64,000 nt of DNA, from the NCBI GenBank assembly GCA_963743705.1, contig CAVUQS010000001.1:124001-188000 (forward strand), written 5' to 3'. Shown piece by piece: positions 7,424-16,228 of this stretch. The position numbers were made by a program, and so were the translations under genes. This stretch comes from PALSA-243 sp963743705 (GTDB lineage: Bacteria > Acidobacteriota > Terriglobia > Bryobacterales > Bryobacteraceae). Under the pieces are notes generated by a model that made no database searches, had not been told where the DNA came from, and saw only the letters and a program-made list of their open reading frames with translations. Position 1 is the stretch's first letter. Every line of letters begins with the position of its first letter.

Positions 7424-9123
7424 TGGCCGCTGCCGTCCCCCCCATTCCGGAGTCGCAGACCGAGGAGACGGGCCCGCGCTACATGCGCCTGGGCGAAATT
7501 CTGATCGAGCGCAAGAAGATCGAGGCGGATGAGCTCGAGCGCGCGCTGGAATTACAGAAAGAACGCGGCGACAAGCTAGGCAAAATTCTGGTCGACATGG
7601 GTCTGATTGCGCAACGCGATGCGCTGGCGGCGATTTCGGACCAGCTCGGCGTGCCGCTGGTGACGATCGACGGTCCGCCGCCCTCGGCGCCGGAGATTGA
7701 AGGGCTTTCGCACCGGTTTTTGCGGCAGGCGCGCGTATATCCGATAGCGCTGGTGGAATCGGCGCTCACGGTGGCGATGGCGGACCCGCTGGATTTCGAG
7801 ACGATCGCGGCGGTGCGGGCGTTTTCGGGATTCGAAGTTTCGGTGGCTCTGGCGCCGGAACAGGAAATTCTCGACGCGATCGAGAAGCATTACGGCGAAA
7901 CCGAACGCGGAAGCCTGCTCGACGCGCTGGGCGACGATGCCGAGGCATCGGCCGACCTGGAACACCTGCGCGACATGGCGAGCGAAGCGCCGGTCATCCG
8001 CCTGGTGAACGCCATGATCGCGGACGCGGTGGAGAAGCGCGCGAGCGATATTCACATCGAGCCGTTCGAGAAGGAATTCCGCATCCGCTTCCGCGTGGAC
8101 GGGGTGCTGTTCAACCAGGAAACGCCGCCGCGCGAGTTGAAGGCCGCGATTATTTCGCGTCTGAAGCTGATGGCGAAGCTGAACATCGCCGAACGCCGAC
8201 TGCCGCAGGACGGACGCATCAAGATCAAGGTGCTGGGACGCGACGTGGATTTGCGCGTGTCGACGCTGCCGACGCTGTATGGCGAAAGCGTGGTGATGCG
8301 CCTGCTGGACCGCTCGGCGGGCGATTTTTACGACCTGCAGAAGCTGGGCTTCGACACGCACATGCTGGAGCGGATGGAACATTTCACCAGCCTGCCGCAC
8401 GGAATCTTTCTGGTGACGGGGCCGACGGGCAGCGGGAAATCGACGACGCTGTATTCGGCGCTGAAGCGGATCAACAAACCGGATAAGAAGATCATCACGA
8501 TCGAAGATCCGGTGGAATATCAGATGGACGGCATCAACCAACTCCATGTGAATAACCAGATCGGGCTAACGTTTGCGTCGGGATTGCGGCATATCGTGCG
8601 GCAGGACCCGGACGTGATCATGGTGGGCGAAATTCGCGACCGCGAGACGGCGGATATCGCGATTCGCGCGGCGCTGACCGGGCATTTGGTGTTTTCGACT
8701 CTGCATACGAACGATGCGCCGAGCGCGATCACGCGGTTGACGGACATGGGCGTGGAGAACTACCTGATTACGTCGTCGCTGGTGGCGGTGCTGGCGCAGC
8801 GGCTGGTACGCGTGATTTGTCCGAATTGCAAGACGCCGAGCGGATTCGCGCTGGCGCCGGACGGCGAGAACGTGGAGACGTTTCGCGGGACGGGATGCGC
8901 CGAGTGCGACGGGCGCGGGTATATTACGCGCGTGGGGATCTTCGAAATGATGGACGTGAACGAGGAGATCCGGCGGCTGATCATGAACAATTCCGACGCC
9001 TCCGTGCTCACGCAGGCCGCGCGCCGCAATGGCATGCGGAATCTGCGGGAAGACGGCTGGTGGAAGATTCGCGAGGGAGTCACGACCGTGGAAGAAGTGA
9101 TGCGGGTGACTCAAGAGCTTTAA
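7423..9123 (+). CDS. gspE: Type II secretion ATPase GspE (PilB-like)
   Basis: A 566-residue AAA-type secretion ATPase powering pseudopilus assembly at the inner membrane. GTG start overlapping the previous stop (TAGTG). N-terminal MshEN-type domain about residues 20-155, then the N2 domain with SDIHIEPFEKEFRIRFRVDG and the ATPase core. Walker A is G333-T341 (GPTGSGKST), Walker B lies around residues 397-405 (VIMVGEIRD), and the His box is TGHLVFSTLHTNDA. The zinc site C466/C469 and C492/C495 (CPNC, CAEC) is intact. The gene is followed by a 31-base inverted repeat before gspF. The PilB name is possible, but the pseudopilin, gspK, gspL and secretin neighbours favour type II secretion. Confidence 0.93.
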   Translation: MAAAVPPIPESQTEETGPRYMRLGEILIERKKIEADELERALELQKERGDKLGKILVDMGLIAQRDALAAISDQLGVPLVTIDGPPPSAPEIEGLSHRFLRQARVYPIALVESALTVAMADPLDFETIAAVRAFSGFEVSVALAPEQEILDAIEKHYGETERGSLLDALGDDAEASADLEHLRDMASEAPVIRLVNAMIADAVEKRASDIHIEPFEKEFRIRFRVDGVLFNQETPPRELKAAIISRLKLMAKLNIAERRLPQDGRIKIKVLGRDVDLRVSTLPTLYGESVVMRLLDRSAGDFYDLQKLGFDTHMLERMEHFTSLPHGIFLVTGPTGSGKSTTLYSALKRINKPDKKIITIEDPVEYQMDGINQLHVNNQIGLTFASGLRHIVRQDPDVIMVGEIRDRETADIAIRAALTGHLVFSTLHTNDAPSAITRLTDMGVENYLITSSLVAVLAQRLVRVICPNCKTPSGFALAPDGENVETFRGTGCAECDGRGYITRVGIFEMMDVNEEIRRLIMNNSDASVLTQAARRNGMRNLREDGWWKIREGVTTVEEVMRVTQEL

Positions 9124-9138
9124 CAAGAGTTTTCATTA

Positions 9139-9221
9139 GCCACAGATGAACACAGATGAACACAGATAAAACAAAAGGCCGGTTTGGGTCTTATCTGTGT
9201 TCATCTGTGTTTATCTGTGGC
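9139..9221. repeat. 31-base inverted repeat built from CACAGATGAA units, between gspE and gspF
   Basis: The left arm (9139-9169) and right arm (9191-9221) match at 30 of 31 bases around a 21-base loop. Each arm holds three roughly 10-base units (CACAGATGAA/CACAGATAAA). The arms are far more AT-rich than the surroundings. It could form a very stable RNA hairpin 12 bases before the gspF start. Sequences of this kind recur in many environmental bacterial genomes; that statement is from general knowledge, not from this window. Confidence 0.85.
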
Positions 9222-9232
9222 CTTAGTCTGTA

Positions 9233-10444
9233 ATGGCCACATTCTTTTTTAGAGCGGTTGCTTCCGACGGCAAGATGCGGACGGGGAGCCTGGCGGGCGG
9301 CGACGAAAAGTCGATCGCGCGCGAACTGCGCAAGCAGGGGCTTACGCCTGTGTATGTGGGCGTCGCGCCGAAAGGGACGTCGTTCGAGCTCAAACTGCCG
9401 GCGTTTGGCATGAAGAGGCGGCGCGACGTTTTATTCTTTACGCAGGAGCTTTCGACGCTGCTGAATTCGGGCGTGCCGCTGGACCGCGCGCTGAGCATTA
9501 CAGCGGAATTGACAGAGCGGGCGAGCTTCCGGTTCATCGTGCTGGATGTGTTGCGCGTGCTGAAGGGCGGGCGTTCGCTGGCGGATAGCCTGGGGACGCA
9601 TCCGGATTATTTTTCGGAGCTGTACCTGAACATGGTGCGGGCGGGCGAAGCGTCGGGATCGTTGGCGGTGATCTTCGAGCGGCTGTCGGAGTTTGAGCGC
9701 TCGCGCGACGATTTGCGGAACTACATTATTTCGTCGATGATTTATCCCGGGTTGCTGGCGTGCGTGGGCGTGGGGTCGGTAATCATCCTGCTGGAGTTTG
9801 TGGTGCCGCGGTTTTCGACGATTTTCGAGGGGTCGAGCATGAAGATGCCGACGCCAACGAAGATCATGCTGGAAGCGAGCCGGCTGGTGAATACGTACGG
9901 CTGGATGGTGGCGGTGGCGCTGATCGCGGCGATCGCAGGGTTCCGAACTTATATCGGAACGGTAGCGGGACGGCTGTGGTGGGATCGCTCGCGGCTGAAG
10001 CTGCCGCTGTTAGGCGATGCGCTACTGAAGGCGGAGACTTCACGGTTCGCGCGGGCGATGGCGACGCTGATCGGAAACTCGGTGCCGCTGGTGCAATCGA
10101 TCGGCATTGCGTCGGCGACATTGAACAATACGAGCCTCTCGGGGGCCCTGGGCACGGTGGCACTGGGCGTAAAGCGCGGCGAAGGCATGGCGGGGCCGAT
10201 GAAGAAAACCGGCGTGTTTCCGCCGCTGGCGTCGCATCTGTTGATCGTCGGCGAAGAGACCGGACGGCTAGACAGCATGTTTACGCGCATGGCGGATATT
10301 TATGAGAACGACACGCGCGCGGCGATCCGGCGATTTACTTCGGTTTTCGAACCGGTGGTGATCTTAGTGATGGGTATCATGGTAGGCGCGCTGATTCTCA
10401 GCATGCTGCTGGCAATTACGAGCATTAACGACGTGGCGGTGTAA
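9233..10444 (+). CDS. gspF: Type II secretion inner-membrane platform protein GspF
   Basis: A 403-residue protein with two tandem T2SSF domains. The first is at about residues 70-190 (FTQELSTLLNSGVPLDRAL) and the second at about 270-395 (FARAMATLIGNSVPLVQSI). Membrane helices lie near residues 170-195, 220-245 and 370-395. GspF is the platform contacted by GspE and GspL. The N-terminal MATFFFRAVASDGKMRTG is typical. No clear ribosome site is seen; the start lies 12 bases after the 9139-9221 inverted repeat, which could limit or modulate its translation. Confidence 0.93.
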   Translation: MATFFFRAVASDGKMRTGSLAGGDEKSIARELRKQGLTPVYVGVAPKGTSFELKLPAFGMKRRRDVLFFTQELSTLLNSGVPLDRALSITAELTERASFRFIVLDVLRVLKGGRSLADSLGTHPDYFSELYLNMVRAGEASGSLAVIFERLSEFERSRDDLRNYIISSMIYPGLLACVGVGSVIILLEFVVPRFSTIFEGSSMKMPTPTKIMLEASRLVNTYGWMVAVALIAAIAGFRTYIGTVAGRLWWDRSRLKLPLLGDALLKAETSRFARAMATLIGNSVPLVQSIGIASATLNNTSLSGALGTVALGVKRGEGMAGPMKKTGVFPPLASHLLIVGEETGRLDSMFTRMADIYENDTRAAIRRFTSVFEPVVILVMGIMVGALILSMLLAITSINDVAV

Positions 10445-10445
10445 C

Positions 10446-10883
10446 ATGAATCGAAAAATCGGCAATCGCAGACGTTCCCAGGCGGGCGTCACGCTCATCG
10501 AAATGGTGGTGGTGGTGACCATCATCGGGCTGTTTATCGCGCTGGTGGGTCCGAAGTTGTGGTCGCATGTGGATACGGCGAAGATCACCAAGGCGCGCGT
10601 AGAAATCGAGGGGTTGCAGAACGCGCTGGGCACTTACAAGCTGGATAACGGCAATTTCCCGACGACGGAGCAGGGCCTGGCGGCCTTGCGCGTGAAGCCG
10701 GGCGATGCAACGCAATGGGCGGGCCCGTATACGGATAAGGAGTTGCCGAAAGATCCGTGGGGTCACGACTACATCTATAAGTTCCCTGGCGAGCACAGCG
10801 ACCTGCCGGACATCGTGAGCCTCGGGGCCGATGGACAACCCGGCGGCGAAGGAATTAATGCCGACGTCGTCAGCTGGAAATAA
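10446..10883 (+). CDS. gspG: Major pseudopilin GspG
   Basis: A 145-residue prepilin-like protein. The leader ends at Gly14 and the mature N-terminus would be VTLIEMVVVV, with the conserved Glu at +5 (E19). The +1 residue is Val instead of the usual Phe or Met. The body carries GspG hallmarks: the GLQNALGTYKLDNGNFPTTE helix and the C-terminal calcium loop LGADGQPGGEGINADVVSW. It forms the shaft of the pseudopilus. It starts one base after the gspF stop, and its 3' end overlaps the next pseudopilin gene by 26 bases. Confidence 0.93.
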   Translation: MNRKIGNRRRSQAGVTLIEMVVVVTIIGLFIALVGPKLWSHVDTAKITKARVEIEGLQNALGTYKLDNGNFPTTEQGLAALRVKPGDATQWAGPYTDKELPKDPWGHDYIYKFPGEHSDLPDIVSLGADGQPGGEGINADVVSWK

Positions 10884-11340
10884 ACGCGGCGTCACGCTGA
10901 TCGAGATGATCGTGGTGGTGTCGATCATCGGGCTGATGATTGCGATTTCGTTTCCTTCGATTGCGGCGGGTCTGGATAGCGTGCGGATGTCGACGGCCAC
11001 GGGGCAGGTGGCGGCGTTTCTGAACGCTGCGGTGAACCGGTCGGAGCGGCGGCAGGAAGCGGTGGCGCTGGTGATTTCGCCGAAAGACAACACGATCGTG
11101 ATGTATGCGAACGAGGCTGGGTCGGAGAAAAAGCTCAAGCTGCCCGATGGCGTCTCGATTCAGACGGTGCTGCCGGCGCTCGAGGGAGAATCGCCGGACA
11201 CGCCGCGGCAATTGATCCTGATGCCGGGCGCGACGGCGCCGGCGGTGGGAATCCAACTGGTCAATGAGCACGGAACGCGGCGGATTGTGCACCTGGACCC
11301 GATGACCGGCTTTCCGCGCGTGGAAAACGTCGAGAAGTAG
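10858..11340 (+). CDS. gspH: Minor pseudopilin, GspH-like
   Basis: About 160 residues from the ATG at 10858, chosen because GAAGGA lies just upstream (10848-10853); an ATG at 10831 would extend it by nine residues. The prepilin leader ends at Gly11 and the mature start is VTLIEMIVVVS with Glu at +5. As in gspG, the +1 residue is Val. The rest is a GspH/FimT-like beta domain (AFLNAAVNRSERRQEAVAL). Minor pseudopilins form the tip complex of the pseudopilus. Assignment to H follows from order and size. Confidence 0.8.
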   Translation: MPTSSAGNKRGVTLIEMIVVVSIIGLMIAISFPSIAAGLDSVRMSTATGQVAAFLNAAVNRSERRQEAVALVISPKDNTIVMYANEAGSEKKLKLPDGVSIQTVLPALEGESPDTPRQLILMPGATAPAVGIQLVNEHGTRRIVHLDPMTGFPRVENVEK

Positions 11341-11769
11341 ATGGGGCGCCGCGGATTCACCTTGCTGGAGCTGATTGTGGCTACGGCCATCCTGGGGATA
11401 GCGGTGGCGGGGTTGATGTCCGGCATTACGGGCTCGATGCGCAACGCGGCGCGGCTGAGGGACTCGGATCGGATCGCGCAGGTGGCGCGCGAGCAGATGA
11501 ACGAACTGCTGGCGGATTACGCGCTGCCGCGGAATACGATCGTGAGCGGGCAGTTCGACCCGGCAATCCTGGGCGGGATGGACGCGGGATGGCGGGCGCA
11601 GCTATCGACGGCGGAAGCGCCGGACTCGGCGGCTGGAATGCTGGCGCTCGACCGCGTACGGCTCGAAATCTGGTGGATGCAGAATGGCGCGCGGCGCACG
11701 CTGCCGTTCGAAGGCTATCGCAAGCGCTTCACGATGGACGGCGATTTTCAGACAGGAGCAGCGAAATGA
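11341..11769 (+). CDS. gspI: Minor pseudopilin, GspI-like
   Basis: A 142-residue prepilin-like protein. Very short leader MGRRG, then FTLLELIVATAILGIAVAGL, with Phe at +1 and Glu at +5. The start codon directly follows the previous stop. The mature part (ARLRDSDRIAQVAREQMNEL) fits GspI, the minor pseudopilin that nucleates the tip with J and K. The stop overlaps the gspJ start (ATGA at 11766). Confidence 0.82.
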   Translation: MGRRGFTLLELIVATAILGIAVAGLMSGITGSMRNAARLRDSDRIAQVAREQMNELLADYALPRNTIVSGQFDPAILGGMDAGWRAQLSTAEAPDSAAGMLALDRVRLEIWWMQNGARRTLPFEGYRKRFTMDGDFQTGAAK

Positions 11770-12533
11770 CGCGCCGCGGCCGCTCACAGGCCGGAACCAC
11801 GCTGATCGAAGTGCTGATTGCGGTCACGCTGCTGAGCCTGCTCTCGGTGGCTATGGCGTTTGCACTGCGCCTGGGCATCAACGCGTATCAGAAAACCACG
11901 GCCAAGCTGATGGAAGACCGGCGGGTGGTGGGGGCCCAACGCATTCTGGAGCAGGAACTGGAGGGCATTGTGCCGGCGGCAGCTCCCTGCGGCGTGGACG
12001 CGCCGCCATCGGCGACTCCGGATAACAGCTGGTTCGCGTTCTTCCAGGCGGGTCCGGCGGTGATGCGGCTGGTATCGACGTTTTCGCTGCAGCAAGCATG
12101 GCGCGGCAGCCCGCATGTGCTCGAGATGTTCGTGATTCCGCGCGACGATGGCCCGGGCGTGCGGCTGGTGGTGAACGAGCTGCCGTACTACGGTCCGCTG
12201 ATGGCGGGAAGATTGTGCACGAAGCTGGCGCCGGACCCGAACAGCGGGATCGTTTTGCCGCAATTTTTGCCGGTAAACGCGGGGCCGCAATCGTTTGTGC
12301 TGGCGGACAAACTGGCCTTCTGCCGGTTCAACTATCTGTGGCAGCCGGACAAGCCGACGAAAGACGGGCCGCTGACGATTTGGAGCCCGATCGCGCAGAA
12401 TTCGGGATGGCCGCTGGCGGTGCGCGTGGAGATGGCGCCGCTGACGGCGGACCCTTCGACGCTGCAGCCGCTTACGGTGACGGCGGCGCTGCATTTGCAT
12501 CTATCGCCGAAGATTACCTATGGCGATTTCTAG
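11766..12533 (+). CDS. gspJ: Minor pseudopilin, GspJ-like
   Basis: The reading frame is open from 11589, but the real start is the ATG at 11766, which overlaps the gspI stop and gives a prepilin leader MTRRGRSQAG followed by TTLIEVLIAVTLLSLLSVAM. Glu is at +5 and the +1 residue is Thr. About 255 residues, long for GspJ but with the expected helix and beta-rich C-terminal domain. Two Cys (PCGVD, RLCTK) may form a disulfide. It overlaps gspK by 14 bases. Confidence 0.82.
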   Translation: MTRRGRSQAGTTLIEVLIAVTLLSLLSVAMAFALRLGINAYQKTTAKLMEDRRVVGAQRILEQELEGIVPAAAPCGVDAPPSATPDNSWFAFFQAGPAVMRLVSTFSLQQAWRGSPHVLEMFVIPRDDGPGVRLVVNELPYYGPLMAGRLCTKLAPDPNSGIVLPQFLPVNAGPQSFVLADKLAFCRFNYLWQPDKPTKDGPLTIWSPIAQNSGWPLAVRVEMAPLTADPSTLQPLTVTAALHLHLSPKITYGDF

Positions 12534-13554
12534 GACCAAAGAGAAGGGCTCGGCGCTGCTGGCGGTGATGTGGCTTTCGGTGGCGCTGGCGGCGTTCGGG
12601 TTCACCCTGGCATCGACGGTGCGCGGGGAAATCGAGCGCGCAACGACCGATCTGGACGGTCTGCGGGCGTATTACGTCGCGAGCGGGGCGATTGAACGGG
12701 CGAGCCTCGAGCTGTTGTGGTCGGTGACTATGCCCGGCAAGCGTTATATCCCGAAGGCTTCGACGTTTATCGACTATGCGTTCGAGACCGGGATGGCGCA
12801 TGTGGAATTCCTGCCGGAAGCCGGGAAATTGAGCGTTAACCTCATCACAGGAGAGCAGTTAAACCGTTTGCTGCTGGCGATGGGAGTGGAACCGCAGCGG
12901 GCTTCGGTGATCACTTCGGCGACGCTGGCGTGGCGGAGACCGGGGGTCAGTAATTTACCGGCGCCTGGAAACGCGATTGGTCCGACTTTTGAGGTCCCTC
13001 ATGCGTCTTTTCAGGGTATTGAGGAAATGGTGAACGTGCAGGGAGTTACGCCAGAGATTTTGTTCGGGACCTACGTGCCGGGCACGGCGCCGGATGCGCC
13101 GCGCCTGGAAGCGCGGCCGGGGCTGGTGGACTGCCTCTCGGTTTTCGGCGCGACGGACACCGTGGACGTCAACACGGCGCAACCGGCGGTACTGGCGGCG
13201 GTGGGCGTGCCTCCGGAAGGGATCGCGTTCATCGTGCAGCGGCGGGCGCAGAAGCCATTTACGCAGAAAGACATGGGCGCATTGGGCGAGCAGGGCATTT
13301 CGGGCGCCCACCTGCGGGTAGAAGGCAATTCGATTGTGACCATACGCGCCACGGCGCAGGCGCGACGGGCGGACGGCAGCCTTTCCGACGTGAAGCGAAC
13401 GGTGGCGGCGATGGTGAAATACATGCCGCAGGGCTATGATTCACCGATTCACGTGCTGCGCTGGTACGACACGTCATTCTCGGATGCGCGCTGGATCCCC
13501 ACCATGCCGCCACTTCCGTTCGGAGTGAGACCACCAACGGACGGGAGCAATTAA
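12520..13554 (+). CDS. gspK: Minor pseudopilin GspK
   Basis: A 344-residue protein, the largest pseudopilin, that caps the tip. The leader ends at Gly10 (TKEKG), then SALLAVMWLSVALAAFGFTL. There is no Glu at +5, which is normal for GspK. The body has the inserted alpha domain and helix-hairpin-helix-like segments (EAGKLSVNLITGEQLNRLL, VDVNTAQPAVLAAVGVP) typical of the family. The start lies within the end of gspJ, so translation is probably coupled. Confidence 0.9.
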   Translation: MAISRTKEKGSALLAVMWLSVALAAFGFTLASTVRGEIERATTDLDGLRAYYVASGAIERASLELLWSVTMPGKRYIPKASTFIDYAFETGMAHVEFLPEAGKLSVNLITGEQLNRLLLAMGVEPQRASVITSATLAWRRPGVSNLPAPGNAIGPTFEVPHASFQGIEEMVNVQGVTPEILFGTYVPGTAPDAPRLEARPGLVDCLSVFGATDTVDVNTAQPAVLAAVGVPPEGIAFIVQRRAQKPFTQKDMGALGEQGISGAHLRVEGNSIVTIRATAQARRADGSLSDVKRTVAAMVKYMPQGYDSPIHVLRWYDTSFSDARWIPTMPPLPFGVRPPTDGSN

Positions 13555-13558
13555 GGGC

Positions 13559-14878
13559 ATGCTGACGGCATCGCTTCCCAGGGATTTGCGCAAACTGCTG
13601 GCGTTCGGCGCGGGTGTGGGCATCGAGATCGGCGCGAACCACCTGGAAATCGCAGCAGCGCGGGTGCGGCCTTCAAGCATCCAGGTGCTGGGGCGATTGA
13701 CGATTGAGAATTACGCTTCGCGGCCGGCGGCGGAATGGGGCATGGAATATGCACGCTTTCTGCAATCGGTGGGCCTGAAACACGTGAGCGCGACGGTGCT
13801 GCTGCCGCGGCGCGACGTGATCGCGCGGCCGGTGCCGCTGCCGGGTGTGGCGGCGGGCGATATGGAAAACGCCATCCGCTTCGATCTGGATTCGCTGCAT
13901 CCTTACGGCGACGAAGAAATCGGCTGGGGCTGGTCACCGCTAGGCAAGAACGCGGCGCTGGTGGGGATGGCGCGGAAGCAGACGATCACGCGCTACATCG
14001 AGCTTTTCGCGGAAGCGGGCGTGGCGATTTCGAGTTTTACGTTTCCGGCGGCGGCGCTGCATGCGGCCGTGCGGCTGAACGGGCACAAGGAAGGGCAGGG
14101 CTTCGTCGCGTTGAGCCGCTCGGCCTCGGGAGGCGTGGAGGTTTACGGCGAAAGCGAGGCGCGGCCGGTGTTCTCGGCCGAATTCGACCTGCCGCCGCAA
14201 CGGGCCACGACGCTGGCGCTGGCCGAATTACGGCTGCCGCCCGAGACGGCGGCGGCGACCATCGAGGAAGTGCTGCCCAAGCCGGCGGTGAACCCGGTGG
14301 AGAACGATCTTTCCCGCAACGCACTGCCGTACGCCACGGCGCTGGCGGGGGCCTGTCCCCGTTTCGCGCCGTCGGCGAACGTGCTGCCGCTGGAGCACCG
14401 GCGGCTGAATTCGCGCGCGATGCTTATTCCGTCGATCGCGCTGGCGGCTGTGGCGCTGCTGTTGTTCGGCGGGCTATGGGGCTACTCGGCATACGCCGAC
14501 CGCAAATACATGCGGGCGCTGAAGGCGGAGATCGCGAAGATCGAGCCGCGGGCGCAGCGGGCCGCCAGCCTGGACCGGCAATTCGACCATGTGACGGCGC
14601 AGGTGAAGCTGCTCGACCGGTATCGCGGGCAGACGCAGTACGATCTCGATTCCCTCAAGGACGTCACCAAACTGATCGCGTTCCCGATCTGGACCAACAA
14701 CCTCATTCTGAGCCGGGATACGGTGGGGATGATTGGCGAAGCGCCGCAGGCGGCGGGGTTGGTGAAGGTTCTCGATTCATCGGCTTATTTTGAGAACTCG
14801 GTGATCGACGGCGAGAATTCGATGCAAGGCGGCTCGGGCGAAACGTTCCAGATTCACGCGGCGCGGAGGAAGCGGTGA
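13559..14878 (+). CDS. gspL: GspL-like assembly protein (PilM-like cytoplasmic domain, membrane helix, PilN-like tail)
   Basis: A 439-residue bitopic protein. Residues about 20-200 look like the actin-fold PilM/GspL cytoplasmic domain (VGIEIGANHLEIAAARV, VTLL-type strands, IRFDLDSLHPYGDEEIGWGW). One membrane helix lies at about residues 290-310 (IPSIALAAVALLLFGGLWGY). The rest (about 320-439) is a coiled coil plus ferredoxin-like PilN-type periplasmic domain (DVTKLIAFPIWTNNLILSRD). In the secreton, GspL links GspE to the inner-membrane platform. The gene begins four bases after gspK and its stop overlaps the next start. Confidence 0.82.
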   Translation: MLTASLPRDLRKLLAFGAGVGIEIGANHLEIAAARVRPSSIQVLGRLTIENYASRPAAEWGMEYARFLQSVGLKHVSATVLLPRRDVIARPVPLPGVAAGDMENAIRFDLDSLHPYGDEEIGWGWSPLGKNAALVGMARKQTITRYIELFAEAGVAISSFTFPAAALHAAVRLNGHKEGQGFVALSRSASGGVEVYGESEARPVFSAEFDLPPQRATTLALAELRLPPETAAATIEEVLPKPAVNPVENDLSRNALPYATALAGACPRFAPSANVLPLEHRRLNSRAMLIPSIALAAVALLLFGGLWGYSAYADRKYMRALKAEIAKIEPRAQRAASLDRQFDHVTAQVKLLDRYRGQTQYDLDSLKDVTKLIAFPIWTNNLILSRDTVGMIGEAPQAAGLVKVLDSSAYFENSVIDGENSMQGGSGETFQIHAARRKR

Positions 14879-15462
14879 TGCAGATGAGCACGCGCGACCG
14901 GCGCGCGGTCCTGCTCTTGGCGGCTGGGCTGGCGGTGATTCTGATCTGGCGCTTCGTGTTCCTTTCGGATTCGAGCACGCCTTCAGTGACAGCTGTGGAG
15001 ACGATTCCCGCGGCGGAGAAACGCCTGGATAAAGTGCGGCAAATGAACGCCACGGTGCCGGGCAAAGAGGAATTGCTCAAGCTGGCGAAGGCCGAACTGG
15101 CGGAGCGCGAGAAGGGTGTGATGCGAGCCGCGACGGAAGCGCAGGCGCAGGCGCAGCTTCTCGAACTGATTCAGGGCATCGCGAAATCGAACAACATCGA
15201 TGCGCGCGGCATGCAGGAATTTCGCGGAATTCCGTTGAGCGACGACTACGGCGAGATCTGGACCACCGTGTCGTTCGGGTGCAGCATCGAGCAACTGGTT
15301 AACTTCCTGGCGGCGATCGGCAATCAACCGCAGATTCTGGCGACGAACGATATTCACGTGTCTGGCGGCAACGATAAGAGGAAAACGATCCAGGTGCGGT
15401 TGAGCGTGTCGGCGATTGTGCCGCGCAACTTGATTCCGAAGAAAGGGGCGTCGTCGCTTTGA
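14878..15462 (+). CDS. gspM: GspM/PilO-like inner-membrane protein
   Basis: About 194 residues from the ATG at 14878 (TGATG overlap with gspL; a GTG three bases earlier is possible). A membrane helix lies at about residues 10-28 (AVLLLAAGLAVILIWRFVFL). A coiled coil follows (AEKRLDKVRQMNATVPGKEE), then a PilO-like ferredoxin fold (LLELIQGIAKSNNIDARGM, EQLVNFLAAIGNQPQIL). GspM/PilO pairs with GspL/PilN in the platform. The assignment rests on position, topology and fold-like pattern. Confidence 0.8.
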   Translation: MQMSTRDRRAVLLLAAGLAVILIWRFVFLSDSSTPSVTAVETIPAAEKRLDKVRQMNATVPGKEELLKLAKAELAEREKGVMRAATEAQAQAQLLELIQGIAKSNNIDARGMQEFRGIPLSDDYGEIWTTVSFGCSIEQLVNFLAAIGNQPQILATNDIHVSGGNDKRKTIQVRLSVSAIVPRNLIPKKGASSL

Positions 15463-16184
15463 ACCGCAAGCTTTGGGCTTTGAATATCTGCTTGCTGGGG
15501 CTGGCGGCGTATGCGGGCGTCGAACTGCGCCAGATCTGGCGCGCGGATCATGCCCGCGCCGCGGCGGAGCTGATGCAGAAATCGCCGCACATTGCGGCGC
15601 CGCCTTACACGAAGGCCCCGGCGCCAACGGCGGCGCTGCCGGCCAACTATTTGGATATCGCGCAGCATGATTTGTTCGACCGCTCGCGCAATCCGGATTT
15701 ACCGATTGAGCCGAAGCCGCTTCCGCCACCCCCGCCGCCGATGCCGGCGCTGCCGGTCTATCACGGCGCGATGAACATTGGCGACGGGCCGCTGGCGATC
15801 ATGAGCGTGTCGGCAGGTGGGAAGCACGAAGCCATCAAACCGGGAGAGATGATCGGCGCGTTCAAGCTGATCGACATCACGCGCAACGATTTGACGCTGG
15901 AATGGAATGGGCAACGGGTGCGCAAGGAACTTTGGGAATTGCAGAGCCACACGCTGCCTACGTCGGAGCCGGTAGCGACCGTAGCGCAGACGCAGCAGGC
16001 TGCGCCGCCGCCGAGGCCCGCAGAGCCTCCTTCAGCCAAGGGCCCAGGCGCGCTAACGACGTTCGGCACCAAGATTTGCCAGCCCAGCGACAACACTCCG
16101 GTGGGCACGGTAGTGGACGGGTTCAAGAAGGTATCGGTCGCGACGCCATTCGGTCCCGCATGCATTTGGGACCCGGCTAAGTAA
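15459..16184 (+). CDS. gspC: GspC-like inner-membrane protein, probable secretin-contact component
   Basis: A 241-residue protein starting at TTG 15459 in a four-base overlap (TTGA) with gspM; AAAGGGG lies about 11 bases upstream. A membrane helix is at about residues 5-21. A Pro-rich linker (LPPPPPPMPALPVY) leads to an HR-like beta domain (GDGPLAIMSVSAGGKHEAIKPGEMIG, split near residues 107-132; LIDITRNDLTLEWNGQRV). The pattern of GDxPLAI, GE-type turn and 'DLTLEWNG' strand fits the homology region of GspC, which contacts the N0 domain of GspD. No PDZ domain is seen; the C-terminus is Pro/Ala-rich. Confidence 0.7.
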   Translation: MNRKLWALNICLLGLAAYAGVELRQIWRADHARAAAELMQKSPHIAAPPYTKAPAPTAALPANYLDIAQHDLFDRSRNPDLPIEPKPLPPPPPPMPALPVYHGAMNIGDGPLAIMSVSAGGKHEAIKPGEMIGAFKLIDITRNDLTLEWNGQRVRKELWELQSHTLPTSEPVATVAQTQQAAPPPRPAEPPSAKGPGALTTFGTKICQPSDNTPVGTVVDGFKKVSVATPFGPACIWDPAK

Positions 16185-16228
16185 GTACAAAGATCGATTT
16201 GCAACACAGATAAGGAATTGGAGTCATC

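Noticed and set aside
7576..8547. A 323-codon minus-strand open frame
   Set aside because: It is antisense to gspE and shows no domain; gspE has all ATPase motifs.
9139..9221. CRISPR-like repeats
   Set aside because: The repeated unit is about 10 bases with no spacers, and the two blocks are inverted, so this is an inverted repeat and not a CRISPR array.
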